DNA of 64,000 bases from JANXSF01 sp043745195 (lineage in GTDB: Bacteria; Acidobacteriota; Terriglobia; Bryobacterales; Bryobacteraceae): the NCBI GenBank assembly GCA_043745195.1, contig JAYTTF010000247.1:1-64000 (forward strand), given 5' to 3'. The first letter of the stretch is position 1. Every line of letters starts with the position of its first letter. Below the pieces are notes generated by a model. It searched no databases, was not told the origin of the DNA, and saw only the letters and a program-made list of their open reading frames with translations. A program made the position numbers and the translations under genes. Below are positions 42,483 through 51,874 of the stretch, piece by piece.

Positions 42483-44150
42483 CTACACCTCAATGAGCAC
42501 TGGCATGATCAAGGGACGCCGGGAAGTTTGCTTTGTGAGGAAGCGCTTCAAATCGGCGCGGATTTTTTCCTGCATCACGCCCCAATCAGTGCGCTCTTCC
42601 ATGGTTGAAGAATCCAAAGTTTTCAAAACGATTGCGCGAGCCGCGTCCATGACCTCTTTATTGTTATCCGATAGAAATCCTCGGCTGACAATTTCAGGTA
42701 GTCCAGCGCTCATCCTGGAATGCTTGTCGATGGTGATGATGGGAATCACGAACCCATCTTCGGACATATGCCGACGATCGCGGATGACCAAGTCTTCCAC
42801 GACCTCGTCAATAGTGCCGGAATCGATGCAGACTCGGCCGACGGTAACGCGATCACCACGACGGGCACCTTTCTTGTCGATGATGACTGTGTCGCCAGTG
42901 TCGAGTACGAATGACGCTTCCAGGCCAACACCCCGGAGATGTTCTGCCAGTTGGGCGTGTTTTGAAAGTTGACGGTATTCACCGTGGACTGGGATGAAAT
43001 ACTTTGGCCGGACGAGGTTCAGAATCAGTTTTAACTCTTCTGCCGAACCGTGACCAGACACGTGAACTGGAGGATTCATGCTGCCGTAGATTACGTCTGC
43101 ACCGCGGCGGGCAACATGATTCATCATGCGGTAAATAGCTTTTTCGTTTCCAGGGATGATGCGGGCACTCATTACGACAGTGTCGCCTTTCTCCAACTTC
43201 ATGTTTTTATGATTGTCGACAGCTACGCGGCTTAAGGCACTCATCGGCTCGCCCTGGGTACCAGAAACAATCACCACCGTTTTGTTCGGTGGGTGATTCA
43301 TGATGTCTTGAGGTCGAAGTAGAATGCCTGTGGGAATATGGAGCAAGTCTAAGTCGTGGGCGATCTCAGTCACATTATTCAAGCTGCGCCCAAGGAAACC
43401 AACCTTCTTGCCATTTTCATAGGCCAGGTCGAGAATCATTTGCAGACGATGAATGGAGGACGAGAAGCAAGAGATAACTACTCGACGTTCGGCACGAACG
43501 AGGATGTCTTCCATCCGGGGACGCACTGCTCTTTCGCTCTCGGTGTAGCCTGCGCGGTCCACGTTGGTGGAATCGGAAAGCAGCAGCAAAACGCCACGCT
43601 TGCCATATTCGGCAAAGGTGTGCAGATCGAAAAGTTCGTTATCTGTTGGAGTCGCGTCTACTTTGAAATCGCCAGTATGTATGACTACGCCAAGTGGAGT
43701 TTCAATGGCGAGGGCAACAGCGGCAACAATAGAATGAGTTACACGGATGAACTCAACTTTAAAAGGGCCGATTTCGACCTTGTCACCTGCTTTGACGACG
43801 CGAAGCTTCGCTTCTTTGACCATGTCGTGCTCTTCCAGGCGGCGTTCGACAAGGGCAAGAGTAAACTCGGTCCCATAGACAGGTACGTTCACATCGGTGA
43901 GCAAAAACGGAATGGCACCGATATGATCTTCGTGTCCGTGGGTTAAAAAGAGTGCCCGAACCTTTTCCTTATTCTCGATGAGATAGGTAAAATCTGGGGT
44001 GACAATGTCCACACCCATTAATTCCGCATCAGGGAATGTCATCCCCGCGTCAATTACAATGATCTCGTCGTTGTAGCGGAGGGCCATGGAGTTCATTCCG
44101 AACTCGCCTAATCCGCCTAATGGTATTACTTGAAGTTTGCCTGACGGCAT
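42483..44150 (-). CDS. rnj: Ribonuclease J
   Basis: 555-residue beta-CASP metallo-beta-lactamase nuclease with 5'-exonuclease and endonuclease activity on RNA. Zinc motif HGHEDH is at 71-76, with HTGDF near 160 and DSTNVDRAGYT. The beta-CASP region includes SGTQGEPMSALSR and ARIIPGNEKAIYRMMNH; the C-terminus has PVHGEYRQL. It belongs to the minus-strand MoxR/VWA/rnj/oxidase group, but a 57-base gap separates it from the VWA gene. Confidence 0.96.
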   Translation of the reverse strand: MPSGKLQVIPLGGLGEFGMNSMALRYNDEIIVIDAGMTFPDAELMGVDIVTPDFTYLIENKEKVRALFLTHGHEDHIGAIPFLLTDVNVPVYGTEFTLALVERRLEEHDMVKEAKLRVVKAGDKVEIGPFKVEFIRVTHSIVAAVALAIETPLGVVIHTGDFKVDATPTDNELFDLHTFAEYGKRGVLLLLSDSTNVDRAGYTESERAVRPRMEDILVRAERRVVISCFSSSIHRLQMILDLAYENGKKVGFLGRSLNNVTEIAHDLDLLHIPTGILLRPQDIMNHPPNKTVVIVSGTQGEPMSALSRVAVDNHKNMKLEKGDTVVMSARIIPGNEKAIYRMMNHVARRGADVIYGSMNPPVHVSGHGSAEELKLILNLVRPKYFIPVHGEYRQLSKHAQLAEHLRGVGLEASFVLDTGDTVIIDKKGARRGDRVTVGRVCIDSGTIDEVVEDLVIRDRRHMSEDGFVIPIITIDKHSRMSAGLPEIVSRGFLSDNNKEVMDAARAIVLKTLDSSTMEERTDWGVMQEKIRADLKRFLTKQTSRRPLIMPVLIEV

Positions 44151-44207
44151 ATTAGTAGTGATTTCCTAGGGTAACACTTCGGTAGGGTTCAAACCGGGGT
44201 TGGCCCC

Positions 44208-45416
44208 CTAATGAACCATTTTGCTCTTTCGGTTCATGTAATCCATGAGCAGGTATTGGCCGAGAGTTGCCGGTGTTGTAAAGTAAGCCTTTCCGCGGCA
44301 AATTTGCGTTACCTGTTGGACGAATTGGACCAAGCTATAATCGCTAGCCAGCATAAAGGTATTGATCAAAATGCCTTGCCTCTTACAACGGCTTACTTCT
44401 TCCAGTGTGCGAGAGATTACCAGAGGATCCATGCCGAAAGGGTTCTTATAAATCTGCCCGTCATCCAAGGTGAGCGCGGATGGTTTGCCGTCGGTGATCA
44501 TAATGATTTGCCGCATGTCCTTCTTTTCCTGAGCAAGAATCCGCTGCGCGAGAATCAGGCCGTCCCGAGTGTTCGTGTAGTAGGGCCCAACTTGAATGCG
44601 AGCCAAATCACTGAGGCGAATTTCTTCGGCGGAGTCATGAAATAAGACGCAGCGCAAAGTATCACCTGGGAACTGCGTTTTCAACATATGAGCCAGGGCC
44701 AGCGCTACACGCTTGGCTGGGGTAAAACGATCCTCGCCATAGAGGATCATAGAATGACTGCAATCAAGCATTAGCACTGTCGCGCAGGAGCTTTGATAGT
44801 CCGATTGGTGAACGTGCAGGTCCCTGTGCTCAATATCAAACTTTGCCTTTATTCCTTCGCGGCGCAGTGCTGAAAACAAGGTTGCACTAACGTCAAGGTT
44901 TAAGGTGTCTCCAAATTCGTACAGTTTAGATGATCCCGAAGATTCCACGCCTGTGGCAACTTCGCGTGTATCGTGCGCACCAAAACTAGCCTTGCCCATG
45001 GAACCTAAAAGATCCTTCAGCGTTTGAAAACCCAGGAAGTCAACAGCCTTATCGGCAACTTCCACATGCACGCGCGATTCGTCCACGGTACCATCGCCCG
45101 TTTCGTTTTCCATGTTCAGATAGCCTTCGTCAACCAATTTCTGAACTAAACGATCAATCAATTTAGAAAGCTGGTCGCCATCCATCCTAGCCAGCTTTTC
45201 CGCGATTTCCTTGGCTTTTTCCATGTCCGGCCAATCTGTGGATTCCAGTGCGCGGGCAAGAGCTTCTTTCAGGTCGGCTAAGGTATTTTGATAGCCTGGA
45301 TTGTACTGCCGCTGATACCCACTTTCAAGGAAGAAATCTGCTAGCGCCGCTAGTAGGTCTTCCGCAGAAAGGCCAAGATCCTCGTCACTATATTTTTCGT
45401 ACTTGATCCATTTCAT
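44208..45416 (-). CDS. VWA domain protein partner of the MoxR-type ATPase
   Basis: 402 residues. The C-terminal half is a von Willebrand A domain with a complete MIDAS start, DCSHS at 218-222 (DxSxS), and MITDG later. The N-terminal half is helical and charged and has no signal peptide, so it is cytosolic. MoxR-type AAA ATPases are typically encoded with a VWA protein, and the two act in metal-chelatase-like or protein-complex maturation. The gene begins 21 bases after the ATPase stop. Confidence 0.82.
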   Translation of the reverse strand: MKWIKYEKYSDEDLGLSAEDLLAALADFFLESGYQRQYNPGYQNTLADLKEALARALESTDWPDMEKAKEIAEKLARMDGDQLSKLIDRLVQKLVDEGYLNMENETGDGTVDESRVHVEVADKAVDFLGFQTLKDLLGSMGKASFGAHDTREVATGVESSGSSKLYEFGDTLNLDVSATLFSALRREGIKAKFDIEHRDLHVHQSDYQSSCATVLMLDCSHSMILYGEDRFTPAKRVALALAHMLKTQFPGDTLRCVLFHDSAEEIRLSDLARIQVGPYYTNTRDGLILAQRILAQEKKDMRQIIMITDGKPSALTLDDGQIYKNPFGMDPLVISRTLEEVSRCKRQGILINTFMLASDYSLVQFVQQVTQICRGKAYFTTPATLGQYLLMDYMNRKSKMVH

Positions 45417-45437
45417 GTATGGCTACCTTATTCAACC

Positions 45438-46958
45438 CTACTGAAATTGCTGCCGCCGGCTTTTGGGATCCTCTTCATCGGATTCAACTCGTTCCCTCCG
45501 TTTGCGCTGCTCAAGAGAAAAACCTAGTTCTTCACTGCGGTTGATGCGGCGATGGGCGTAAAGTCCTTCCAACACGAATTCAGCTGAAGCTGCACGCATA
45601 CCGTCTGAAGAGTTCTCGCCAAGTTTCAAAGGACGCAACCGTTCCATTAAGCCGCTAATCGGCATGAATTGATTGACCATTGCAAGAGATGGTGTCATTT
45701 CATCCAGCTTCAATGTGCCACCGGCTTCAAACCATTTCACAACGCTTGTGAAATTTGTTTCGGAAAAATACTTGGTGAAAACACGGCCTACCGCCATGCG
45801 AACCAAATCGCGGGCGATGACATCCCCGCCTTTTAATTCGCCCTCGTATTCCAACTCTATTTTGCCTGTGATTGCCGGAAGGGCTGCATATATATCGCTA
45901 ATCCGCGGGACGGCTTCACTTTCCCCCAATTGCAGTGCACGGCGCTCAGCGTTGGACATTACCGATTCCATAACGGAAATTGGCAGCCGTTGGGAAACGC
46001 CGCTGCGCTTGTCAATTCTCTTGTCATCCCTGGCAATGAAGGCAATTGTTTCCACGGCTTCGCGAATGAATTCCGGGATTTCAATTGGCATTGGAAGGGA
46101 CCGTTTTGTCCATGCCTGCGAGGCTGTGATCTCCATTCCTAATTCCACAGTGGGTGGATAGTGAGTGCGGATTTCGCTTCCAATACGGTCTTTCAAAGGT
46201 GTGATGATTTTTCCGCGTGCCGTATAGTCTTCGGGGTTAGCAGTAAATACCATGAGTAGATCGAGAGGCAACCTTACAGGGAAGCCTTTGATCTGGACGT
46301 CGCCCTCCTCGAGAATATTGAAGAGTCCGACTTGGATTTTTCCCGCCAGGTCCGGCAGCTCATTGATTGCAAAAATACCGCGGTTTGCACGAGGAAGCAG
46401 CCCGTAGTGCATGACAAGTTCACTGGAGATATCCTGGCCGCTGCGCGCCGCTTTGATCGGATCAATATCTCCGATCATGTCGGCGATGGTCACGTCGGGA
46501 GTTGCTAGCTTTTCCACATAGCGATCCTTTGGTGTGAGCCAGGCTATAGGTGTGTCATCACCCTTTTCCGCGAGCAGTAACTGGGCATATTTAGAAACAG
46601 GATGCAGTGGGTGATCGTGGATTTCCGAGCCCGCGACGTAAGGGAGGGCTTCATCTAAAAGGGAAGTGAGCATGCGAACCAATCGTGTTTTGGCCTGTCC
46701 GCGCAACCCTAAAAGTATGAAATTATGTTTTGCCAAAATGGCGTTAACAACTTGCGGAACCACCGAATCTTCGTAGCCAACAATGCCAGGAAACAGTTCA
46801 TTGCCGATTTGAAGCTTCGCGATCAAGTTTTGGCGGAGTTCATCCTTCACGCTCCGCTGGGCTTGGCATTTATTCCAATGGCTACTGGCACGCAAAGCTC
46901 CAAGAGTTTGTGGCAAGGTGCTGTCAGTTGTTTGCATATTTCTATTATGCGTCTTCAT
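45438..46958 (-). CDS. MoxR/magnesium-chelatase-like AAA+ ATPase
   Basis: 506 residues. Walker A GLRGQAKT (84-91) fits GxxGxxKT; the Walker B region reads GIFAINELPD, so a strict hhhhDE is replaced by NE. Sensor 1 is MVFTANPED. The C-terminal 100 residues include a charged tail (RKRRERVESDEEDPKSR). Partner is the VWA gene downstream. An alternative start is codon 8; the first ATG has GGGGGG upstream. The replacement of Asp in Walker B is unusual and may reduce ATP hydrolysis or be a lineage feature. Confidence 0.82.
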   Translation of the reverse strand: MKTHNRNMQTTDSTLPQTLGALRASSHWNKCQAQRSVKDELRQNLIAKLQIGNELFPGIVGYEDSVVPQVVNAILAKHNFILLGLRGQAKTRLVRMLTSLLDEALPYVAGSEIHDHPLHPVSKYAQLLLAEKGDDTPIAWLTPKDRYVEKLATPDVTIADMIGDIDPIKAARSGQDISSELVMHYGLLPRANRGIFAINELPDLAGKIQVGLFNILEEGDVQIKGFPVRLPLDLLMVFTANPEDYTARGKIITPLKDRIGSEIRTHYPPTVELGMEITASQAWTKRSLPMPIEIPEFIREAVETIAFIARDDKRIDKRSGVSQRLPISVMESVMSNAERRALQLGESEAVPRISDIYAALPAITGKIELEYEGELKGGDVIARDLVRMAVGRVFTKYFSETNFTSVVKWFEAGGTLKLDEMTPSLAMVNQFMPISGLMERLRPLKLGENSSDGMRAASAEFVLEGLYAHRRINRSEELGFSLEQRKRRERVESDEEDPKSRRQQFQ

Positions 46959-47000
46959 CCCGCTTCATTGCCCCCCAAGCTTGTGCTATGTTTTTCATCA

Positions 47001-47825
47001 ATGCTTCGTGAATTACCCGATGTGGAATATGAACGCTTTTGGCGGCGGCTCCAGCAAATTGGTCTGAATGCTTATGAGGCCCGTTCTTATTTAGTGCTGA
47101 TTGGGCATGCTCGCTTCAAGGCATTAGAACTTGCAGCTCGCGCCAACGTACCTCGCCAAAAAATTTATGAAGTTCTCGATTCGCTTGTGGATAAAGGGTT
47201 CGCCCGCGTGGTTCAGGAGAAGACGAAACTCTTCTCGGCTGTAGAGCCATCACTTGCTATTCCCGCCTACTTCGAAAGATTGCGGAATGCTACGGAACAA
47301 GAGATGTCAGAAAAATCCCGGCTCGGTGGAAACCTGGTTGAGGATTTGATGAAGACTTACGCGGAAGGGCAGGGAGGCCGAGGCACTCTAGACTTCCTTC
47401 GTATAGTTAACGAGCCATCACAAACCGCAGCATCGTATCGGGACATGATTCAGGAAGTGCAGCGTGATTATCTGGAGTTTTCGCGACCACCGTATGCGGT
47501 GGATCCGCTGGATGAAAAGCTGGTGAAGACCGCCCGTTCGCGCGGAGTTCGTTGCCGATTGTTGCTTGAGGCTGGATCCTTGGACGTGGATCACAGGAAG
47601 CGGTTGGAAGAGTACGTGGCAATGGGAATCGAAGTGCGGCAGGCAAAATCATTGCCAATGAAATTGGCCGTGTTCGATGGAGTAAAGGGAATGATTGCCC
47701 TGTTGGATCCCGTTATCACGAGGCCTTCCTGGACTGCCGTGGTGTTTGATCACGTCGGCATGGGCGAGGCGATGATCGGGTTATTTGAAGACTATTGGAG
47801 CAAAGCAGTGGCGTTGAAAGGCTAG
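47001..47825 (+). CDS. TrmB-family transcriptional regulator
   Basis: 275 residues from the ATG at 47001. Winged-helix N-terminus: LQQIGLNAYEARSYLVLI and RANVPRQKIYEVLDSLVDKGF, characteristic of TrmB sugar- or metabolite-responsive regulators. The C-terminal half (YLEFSRPPYAV, GVRCRLLLEAG) is a phospholipase-D-like sensing domain. The frame is open back to 46725, but codons before 47001 run antisense through the ATPase gene. Divergent from that gene by 42 bases, so it may regulate it. Confidence 0.83.
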   Translation: MLRELPDVEYERFWRRLQQIGLNAYEARSYLVLIGHARFKALELAARANVPRQKIYEVLDSLVDKGFARVVQEKTKLFSAVEPSLAIPAYFERLRNATEQEMSEKSRLGGNLVEDLMKTYAEGQGGRGTLDFLRIVNEPSQTAASYRDMIQEVQRDYLEFSRPPYAVDPLDEKLVKTARSRGVRCRLLLEAGSLDVDHRKRLEEYVAMGIEVRQAKSLPMKLAVFDGVKGMIALLDPVITRPSWTAVVFDHVGMGEAMIGLFEDYWSKAVALKG

Positions 47826-47845
47826 TAAAAGCAAGGCCCGAATGG

Positions 47846-48823
47846 TCAGTCCCTACTTGTGGCTTTTGGAACTTGATCGCGGCGTTGGGTTCGAAGTTCA
47901 CGAATTGCGTAGATGCGGCGGCCTTGGCTTTCAAAATAAACGCGAATCAAAACTTCGCCAAGCAGGCCAGTGGTGAACATCATCAAGCCGGCTAATAACA
48001 GCAATGCCCCGGCAACCATCAGAGGACCATGATCGGATACCAGATCATAACCCATTAATTTATAGCCAAGCAGGTAGCTGAGGATCAATCCGCCGAAGCC
48101 GGTGCCAATCAAGCCTAACTTTCCAAAGAAGTGCATTGGCCTAGTGAAATACGTTAGTAGAAAACGGATGGTCAACAAGTCGAATAGAACGCGGAATGTG
48201 CGCCCCAGACCATAGTGCGATTTACCGCTGCCTCTAGGAACGTTCTTGATGGGTACTTCCACAATGCGAGCTCCGTAAAAGCTTGCCAGAGCTGGAATAA
48301 AGCGATGCAACTCCCCGTATAAATTGATGTCTTTAAGAATTTCGGCACGATAGGCTTTGAAGGTTGTGCCGAAATCATGCAGTTGAACTCCGGATACTTT
48401 GGTCATCAACCAGTTTGCGATGCGCGATGGGATTTTTCGAGTGACTGCATTGTCAATCCGATTCTTACGCCACCCGCTGGCAATGTCCCAACCTTCATCG
48501 ATTTTTTCCAGCAGTAATGGAATATCTTCCGGTTCGTGCTGCAAATCGCCATCAAGGGAAATAATGATAGACCCGCTGGCTTCATCAAAGCCGGCAGCCA
48601 AAGCAGCAGTTTGCCCGAAGTTGCGCCGCAGACGCAATACCTTGAGCCGTGCGTCAGTCTCAACAAGATTGGCCAGGAGGTCGAAACTTTTGTCCGTAGA
48701 CGCGTCATCTACAAAAATGATTTCGTAGGGACGCCGCATCTGCTCCATTACGATAGTCAGCCTATCGTACAAAGGCAAAATAGCCGGTTCTTCATTGTGA
48801 ATTGGAATGACAATGGACAACAT
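47846..48823 (-). CDS. Family 2 glycosyltransferase with two membrane segments
   Basis: 325 residues. GT-A start MLSIVIPIHNEEPAIL, EIIFVDDASTDKS, and DxD-like ISLDGDLQHEPEDIP are clear. The C-terminal third has two hydrophobic segments (about 225-250 and 262-285) as in ArnC, DPM-like and GtrB enzymes that charge polyprenyl phosphate with a sugar. It lies convergent with the TrmB gene and divergent from the tRNA. Confidence 0.9.
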   Translation of the reverse strand: MLSIVIPIHNEEPAILPLYDRLTIVMEQMRRPYEIIFVDDASTDKSFDLLANLVETDARLKVLRLRRNFGQTAALAAGFDEASGSIIISLDGDLQHEPEDIPLLLEKIDEGWDIASGWRKNRIDNAVTRKIPSRIANWLMTKVSGVQLHDFGTTFKAYRAEILKDINLYGELHRFIPALASFYGARIVEVPIKNVPRGSGKSHYGLGRTFRVLFDLLTIRFLLTYFTRPMHFFGKLGLIGTGFGGLILSYLLGYKLMGYDLVSDHGPLMVAGALLLLAGLMMFTTGLLGEVLIRVYFESQGRRIYAIRELRTQRRDQVPKATSRD

Positions 48824-48904
48824 GGTAATACCTTAGTTTACTCCCGAAGCCGTCAAGGTGCTAAACTAGAATTTCGCAATCGACTTTCTGATTTCGCGAA
48901 ATTT

Positions 48905-48981
48905 GGACCCGTAGCTCAGTTGGTTAGAGCGCTTCCCTGACACGGAAGAGGTCGGTAGTTCGAGTCTACTCGGGTCCACCA
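48905..48981 (+). tRNA. tRNA-Val (GAC), CCA encoded
   Basis: A full cloverleaf can be drawn: acceptor GGACCCG with CGGGTCC, D arm GCTC/GAGC, anticodon stem CTTCC/GGAAG with loop CTGACAC (anticodon GAC), variable loop, and T arm with TTCGAGT. The CCA end is encoded at 48979-48981. It stands alone on the plus strand between two minus-strand genes and ends one base before the stop of the isomerase-like gene. Confidence 0.95.
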
Positions 48982-48982
48982 T

Positions 48983-49852
48983 TCAATCTAATACAGGTTT
49001 GAGACGTTCAAAACATTGGCGTGCGGCGCGCAGTGGATTGTAATCGTTGCGGGAATGCAGTTGGGAACTGACTTCCACAACAATCCAGCCTCGGTAGCCC
49101 AGTTTTCTTAGCATTCTGAAATGCTCTTTGTAATCCAAGCGTCCATCCCCCACCAATAGGAATTTTGGATTTTCAGCCGTTCCAGCGGCATCTTTCACGT
49201 GGACAAAACGGGTAAATGGAACAATTTGTTTCATTGTAACCGTCGGGTCGAGCCCCATCAATTGATAGTGGCTGTAATCGTAGGTTAGTTTCAAAAATGG
49301 ACTATTCACCTGCTTGTGCAGCCACAGTAGTTTCTCCGGAGTATCTACAGCAGCAGCCACATGTGCCTTCACACATAAGATAACTTTGCGCCGTTCCATT
49401 ACACCAGCCCATTCGCGGATCCTGTCTGCTATCCGATCTTTACGAGGCTCCCAATCTGCGGGCTTGCCTCCCAAAACGGTTTCAATCACGGGCGGGTGGG
49501 CTCCATCGATGGCAAGGCTTAAATCAGCCGCATTCCGCAAACGATTCAGTTGCTTCGCCTGTTCAGCAGGTTCAACAACGGCTGTGAGTTTCTCCATGAA
49601 AGAAGCTGCTTCCATCCGGTGTTTTGTAAGCACATCTTTCAGCGCCGTTCGTTCCACCGGCCAACCGTCCAATAAGCAAACTTCCACTCCTTCATAGCCC
49701 ATTTCTTTGCACGCTTGAATGGCCTCGTCCATAGGAAGCGTCTTCATGCCGTAGAGGCTGAAGGCCAGTCGGAGTGCAGGTTTGGTGGCTGCGTTTACAT
49801 CGACCCCAAGGGCTGTCCCAGTTAAAAAGATTCGTCGATTGATCATATTCAA
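48983..49852 (-). CDS. Exported sugar phosphate isomerase/epimerase-like TIM barrel
   Basis: 289 residues of the AP endonuclease 2/xylose isomerase-like family. It begins MNMINRRIFLTGTALG, a Tat-like signal, so it probably acts in the periplasm. Barrel motifs are MGYEGVEVCLLDG, KLTYDYSHYQLMG and RFVHVKDAAG, with acidic and His metal-binding residues. The substrate is unknown. Coupled to the methyltransferase gene by ATGA overlap. Confidence 0.82.
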   Translation of the reverse strand: MNMINRRIFLTGTALGVDVNAATKPALRLAFSLYGMKTLPMDEAIQACKEMGYEGVEVCLLDGWPVERTALKDVLTKHRMEAASFMEKLTAVVEPAEQAKQLNRLRNAADLSLAIDGAHPPVIETVLGGKPADWEPRKDRIADRIREWAGVMERRKVILCVKAHVAAAVDTPEKLLWLHKQVNSPFLKLTYDYSHYQLMGLDPTVTMKQIVPFTRFVHVKDAAGTAENPKFLLVGDGRLDYKEHFRMLRKLGYRGWIVVEVSSQLHSRNDYNPLRAARQCFERLKPVLD

Positions 49853-50952
49853 AAATGCAATTGTATTGAGGCGACGATTATTCCGAGTTCGCGGTTATCA
49901 CCCTTGCCGGGTACGATGGAATGCGACAATCGAAAGTGTAACGGCTTAGCTGTCTGTTCTGCTGGCAATGCCCGGACGAACTGAAATTCGCCCTCTCGCT
50001 CATATATTTCCGGCTCCAGATAAATCCCTCCAATTTCCGATTCCAAAGTGATTGAGCCATTATCTTGCAGCACAATTTCAGGAATGTAGATCTCCAATGA
50101 TATTTTCTTTGCTCGCCTTGCTTCAAGCGGAATGGCGATGCTGAAGGAGCCTGCTGTCCAGCGCCAGCCGTGACCATCGTGCTCATGCCAACCATTTAGT
50201 AACTCCACATTGTTCATTTGGTGAGCGCTCCGCAGCAGCATAAAGGCCCGCTCATCTCGCTCAAGGCTGTTTGTATCCGATTGCGAACTGCCGAAAGTGC
50301 GAAAAGCGAGAATTTGCCAACCGGCACGTTCCACCAATCTTCGGAGTGCCGGTTCAGAAAAAATCCAATAATTGCTTCGATCCTGATTGAGCTCGTGGCT
50401 ACCTAAAAGGTAGGCCAGAGCTTCATTCCCCAAAGGCATTCCAGAGGGAGACACACGAGCCACCCTGGTGCTGACAAACAAATACTTTACTTGCCTTGTT
50501 AGTTTTTCCAGGGCGTAAAAGGGATTTTTCAAATGGTAAAGAATGCCAAGGAAGAAGGCCAATTCAAAGTGTCCATCGGGAAGCCGGAAAATGCTGTCGA
50601 TATCGGTATCATAGATTTCAACCTTGGATCCCAAATGCGCCTTCAGTGCACGGATACCCCGCATTTCATTGGCATTGGTTAGAGCGTGGTCGACTGCAAA
50701 AACAGAACACCCAAGGCTTTCCAGAAAAAAGGACCAATCACCATCGGCAGCGCCTATATCCAGTACTCGTTGTCCGTCACCAACAAAGGAAAAAACGTCG
50801 CTGGTTTCAACATCCAACAAGTTCCCGATGTGTTCGATATTGGAAAGCGAATCATAGGGATACCAAGGAAATGGTACAGATAGTTCCGACTTGGCTTGAA
50901 GCAGGCGGGCGTGGAATGCTTCTACCCGCAGGCGAACTTCTTCCAGTTTCAT
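49849..50952 (-). CDS. SAM-dependent methyltransferase with C-terminal beta domain
   Basis: 367 residues. Motif I is RVLDIGAADGDWSFFLESLG (about 62-81), followed by SVFAVDH and LAFFLGILYHLKNPF, a layout like DUF1698/CmoB methyltransferases. The C-terminal ~110 residues look like a beta-sandwich (SFSIAIPLEARRAKKISLEIYIPE), uncommon in this family. Acceptor unknown. It is followed by the isomerase-like gene. Confidence 0.78.
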   Translation of the reverse strand: MKLEEVRLRVEAFHARLLQAKSELSVPFPWYPYDSLSNIEHIGNLLDVETSDVFSFVGDGQRVLDIGAADGDWSFFLESLGCSVFAVDHALTNANEMRGIRALKAHLGSKVEIYDTDIDSIFRLPDGHFELAFFLGILYHLKNPFYALEKLTRQVKYLFVSTRVARVSPSGMPLGNEALAYLLGSHELNQDRSNYWIFSEPALRRLVERAGWQILAFRTFGSSQSDTNSLERDERAFMLLRSAHQMNNVELLNGWHEHDGHGWRWTAGSFSIAIPLEARRAKKISLEIYIPEIVLQDNGSITLESEIGGIYLEPEIYEREGEFQFVRALPAEQTAKPLHFRLSHSIVPGKGDNRELGIIVASIQLHF

Positions 50953-50974
50953 TAGTAACTAGAGTAGCGGGTTT

Positions 50975-51874
50975 CTAGTCAGGTTTATCTTTGGCCGCCA
51001 AGATTGATTGCAACAGGCCACCATTGCCTGAGGCCATCAACGTCAACCGCCCGGATCCCTCGGTCACTTTTTGATTTTCCAGGATCTCAAATAGCGCCTT
51101 CACCACCGCAGGCTGCTTGGCGATTTCCCGTAATGCTTGACCTAATGTATTGGGACGAATGGCTGAAGCTCTGCCAAACTCTATGGACGCTTCCCGTTCC
51201 GCTGAACTGGTAATTACGCTCACCTGATTCGCTCCAGCCTGCTTGATGGCCGAGGTAACTTGTCGTAACCGATTGACCACCTTTTCCTCAATCTGATGAA
51301 TCATGTTTTTGTCCCGGAAGTGCACTTTCCGGATATAAACCGAACCCAACTGATAACCCCATTCATTAGAACGTGGCGATACCTCATCGCGCACTGTTTG
51401 GCTCATTTTATGGCGCGTTCCCAGCATCTCATTCAACGGCATATTGCTTAGGCAACGTACCGTTGCGTTGCTTACATTGGCGCGCAAGGAGCCTCTTGGA
51501 TCTGTATTCTTGAACAAATAGGCAACAGGATCGCTAACCCACATTTCGTACCAGATACCGATTCCCATAGGTGCGCCCTCTTCGGAATTCACCGGCTCAC
51601 TCCGGCGATACTCCTGGTCCAATCGCCTGTCAATGACGTAACACTTGCCAAATATATTGACGATCAACGCGGCTGCTCCTATTTCGAACAGCAGAAAATG
51701 AAGGCCAGGCTCATCGATCACCGTCAACACTTTTCCGAACAGAACAAAGGCTCGGCATTGGCGCTCTTCTACGATTGTGTAAAAGCCGAAGAGTTTTAAG
51801 ATTCCCAATAGAAATGGAACTCCAAACATCATCATCAGGAACGTTCCGACAATTGTGGGAATCATTTCGATCAT
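50975..51874 (-). CDS. SPFH/Band 7 domain protein, downstream copy
   Basis: 299 residues. One membrane segment near the N-terminus (about 5-30), a second hydrophobic stretch near 57-70, then the SPFH domain (ERQCRAFVLFGKVLTVIDEPGLH and WYEMWVSDPVAYLFKNTDPRG) and a coiled-coil region with ITSSAEREASIEFGRASAIR. It overlaps its partner by ATGA. The pair resembles HflK/HflC or stomatin-type complexes that form membrane cages. Confidence 0.82.
   Translation of the reverse strand: MIEMIPTIVGTFLMMMFGVPFLLGILKLFGFYTIVEERQCRAFVLFGKVLTVIDEPGLHFLLFEIGAAALIVNIFGKCYVIDRRLDQEYRRSEPVNSEEGAPMGIGIWYEMWVSDPVAYLFKNTDPRGSLRANVSNATVRCLSNMPLNEMLGTRHKMSQTVRDEVSPRSNEWGYQLGSVYIRKVHFRDKNMIHQIEEKVVNRLRQVTSAIKQAGANQVSVITSSAEREASIEFGRASAIRPNTLGQALREIAKQPAVVKALFEILENQKVTEGSGRLTLMASGNGGLLQSILAAKDKPD

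Noticed and set aside
42002..42496. 164-codon plus-strand frame within the FAD oxidase
   Set aside because: Antisense to the oxidase FAD-binding motifs; composition reflects the opposite strand.
43356..43946. 196-codon plus-strand frame within RNase J
   Set aside because: Antisense to conserved RNase J catalytic sequence, no ribosome site and no recognisable product.
46725..47000. N-terminal 92 codons before the TrmB start
   Set aside because: They run antisense through the AAA ATPase start region and do not resemble TrmB N-termini.
48834..48902. Inverted repeats before the tRNA as an integration site
   Set aside because: Short 7-bp arms with no duplicated tRNA 3' end or integrase gene nearby.
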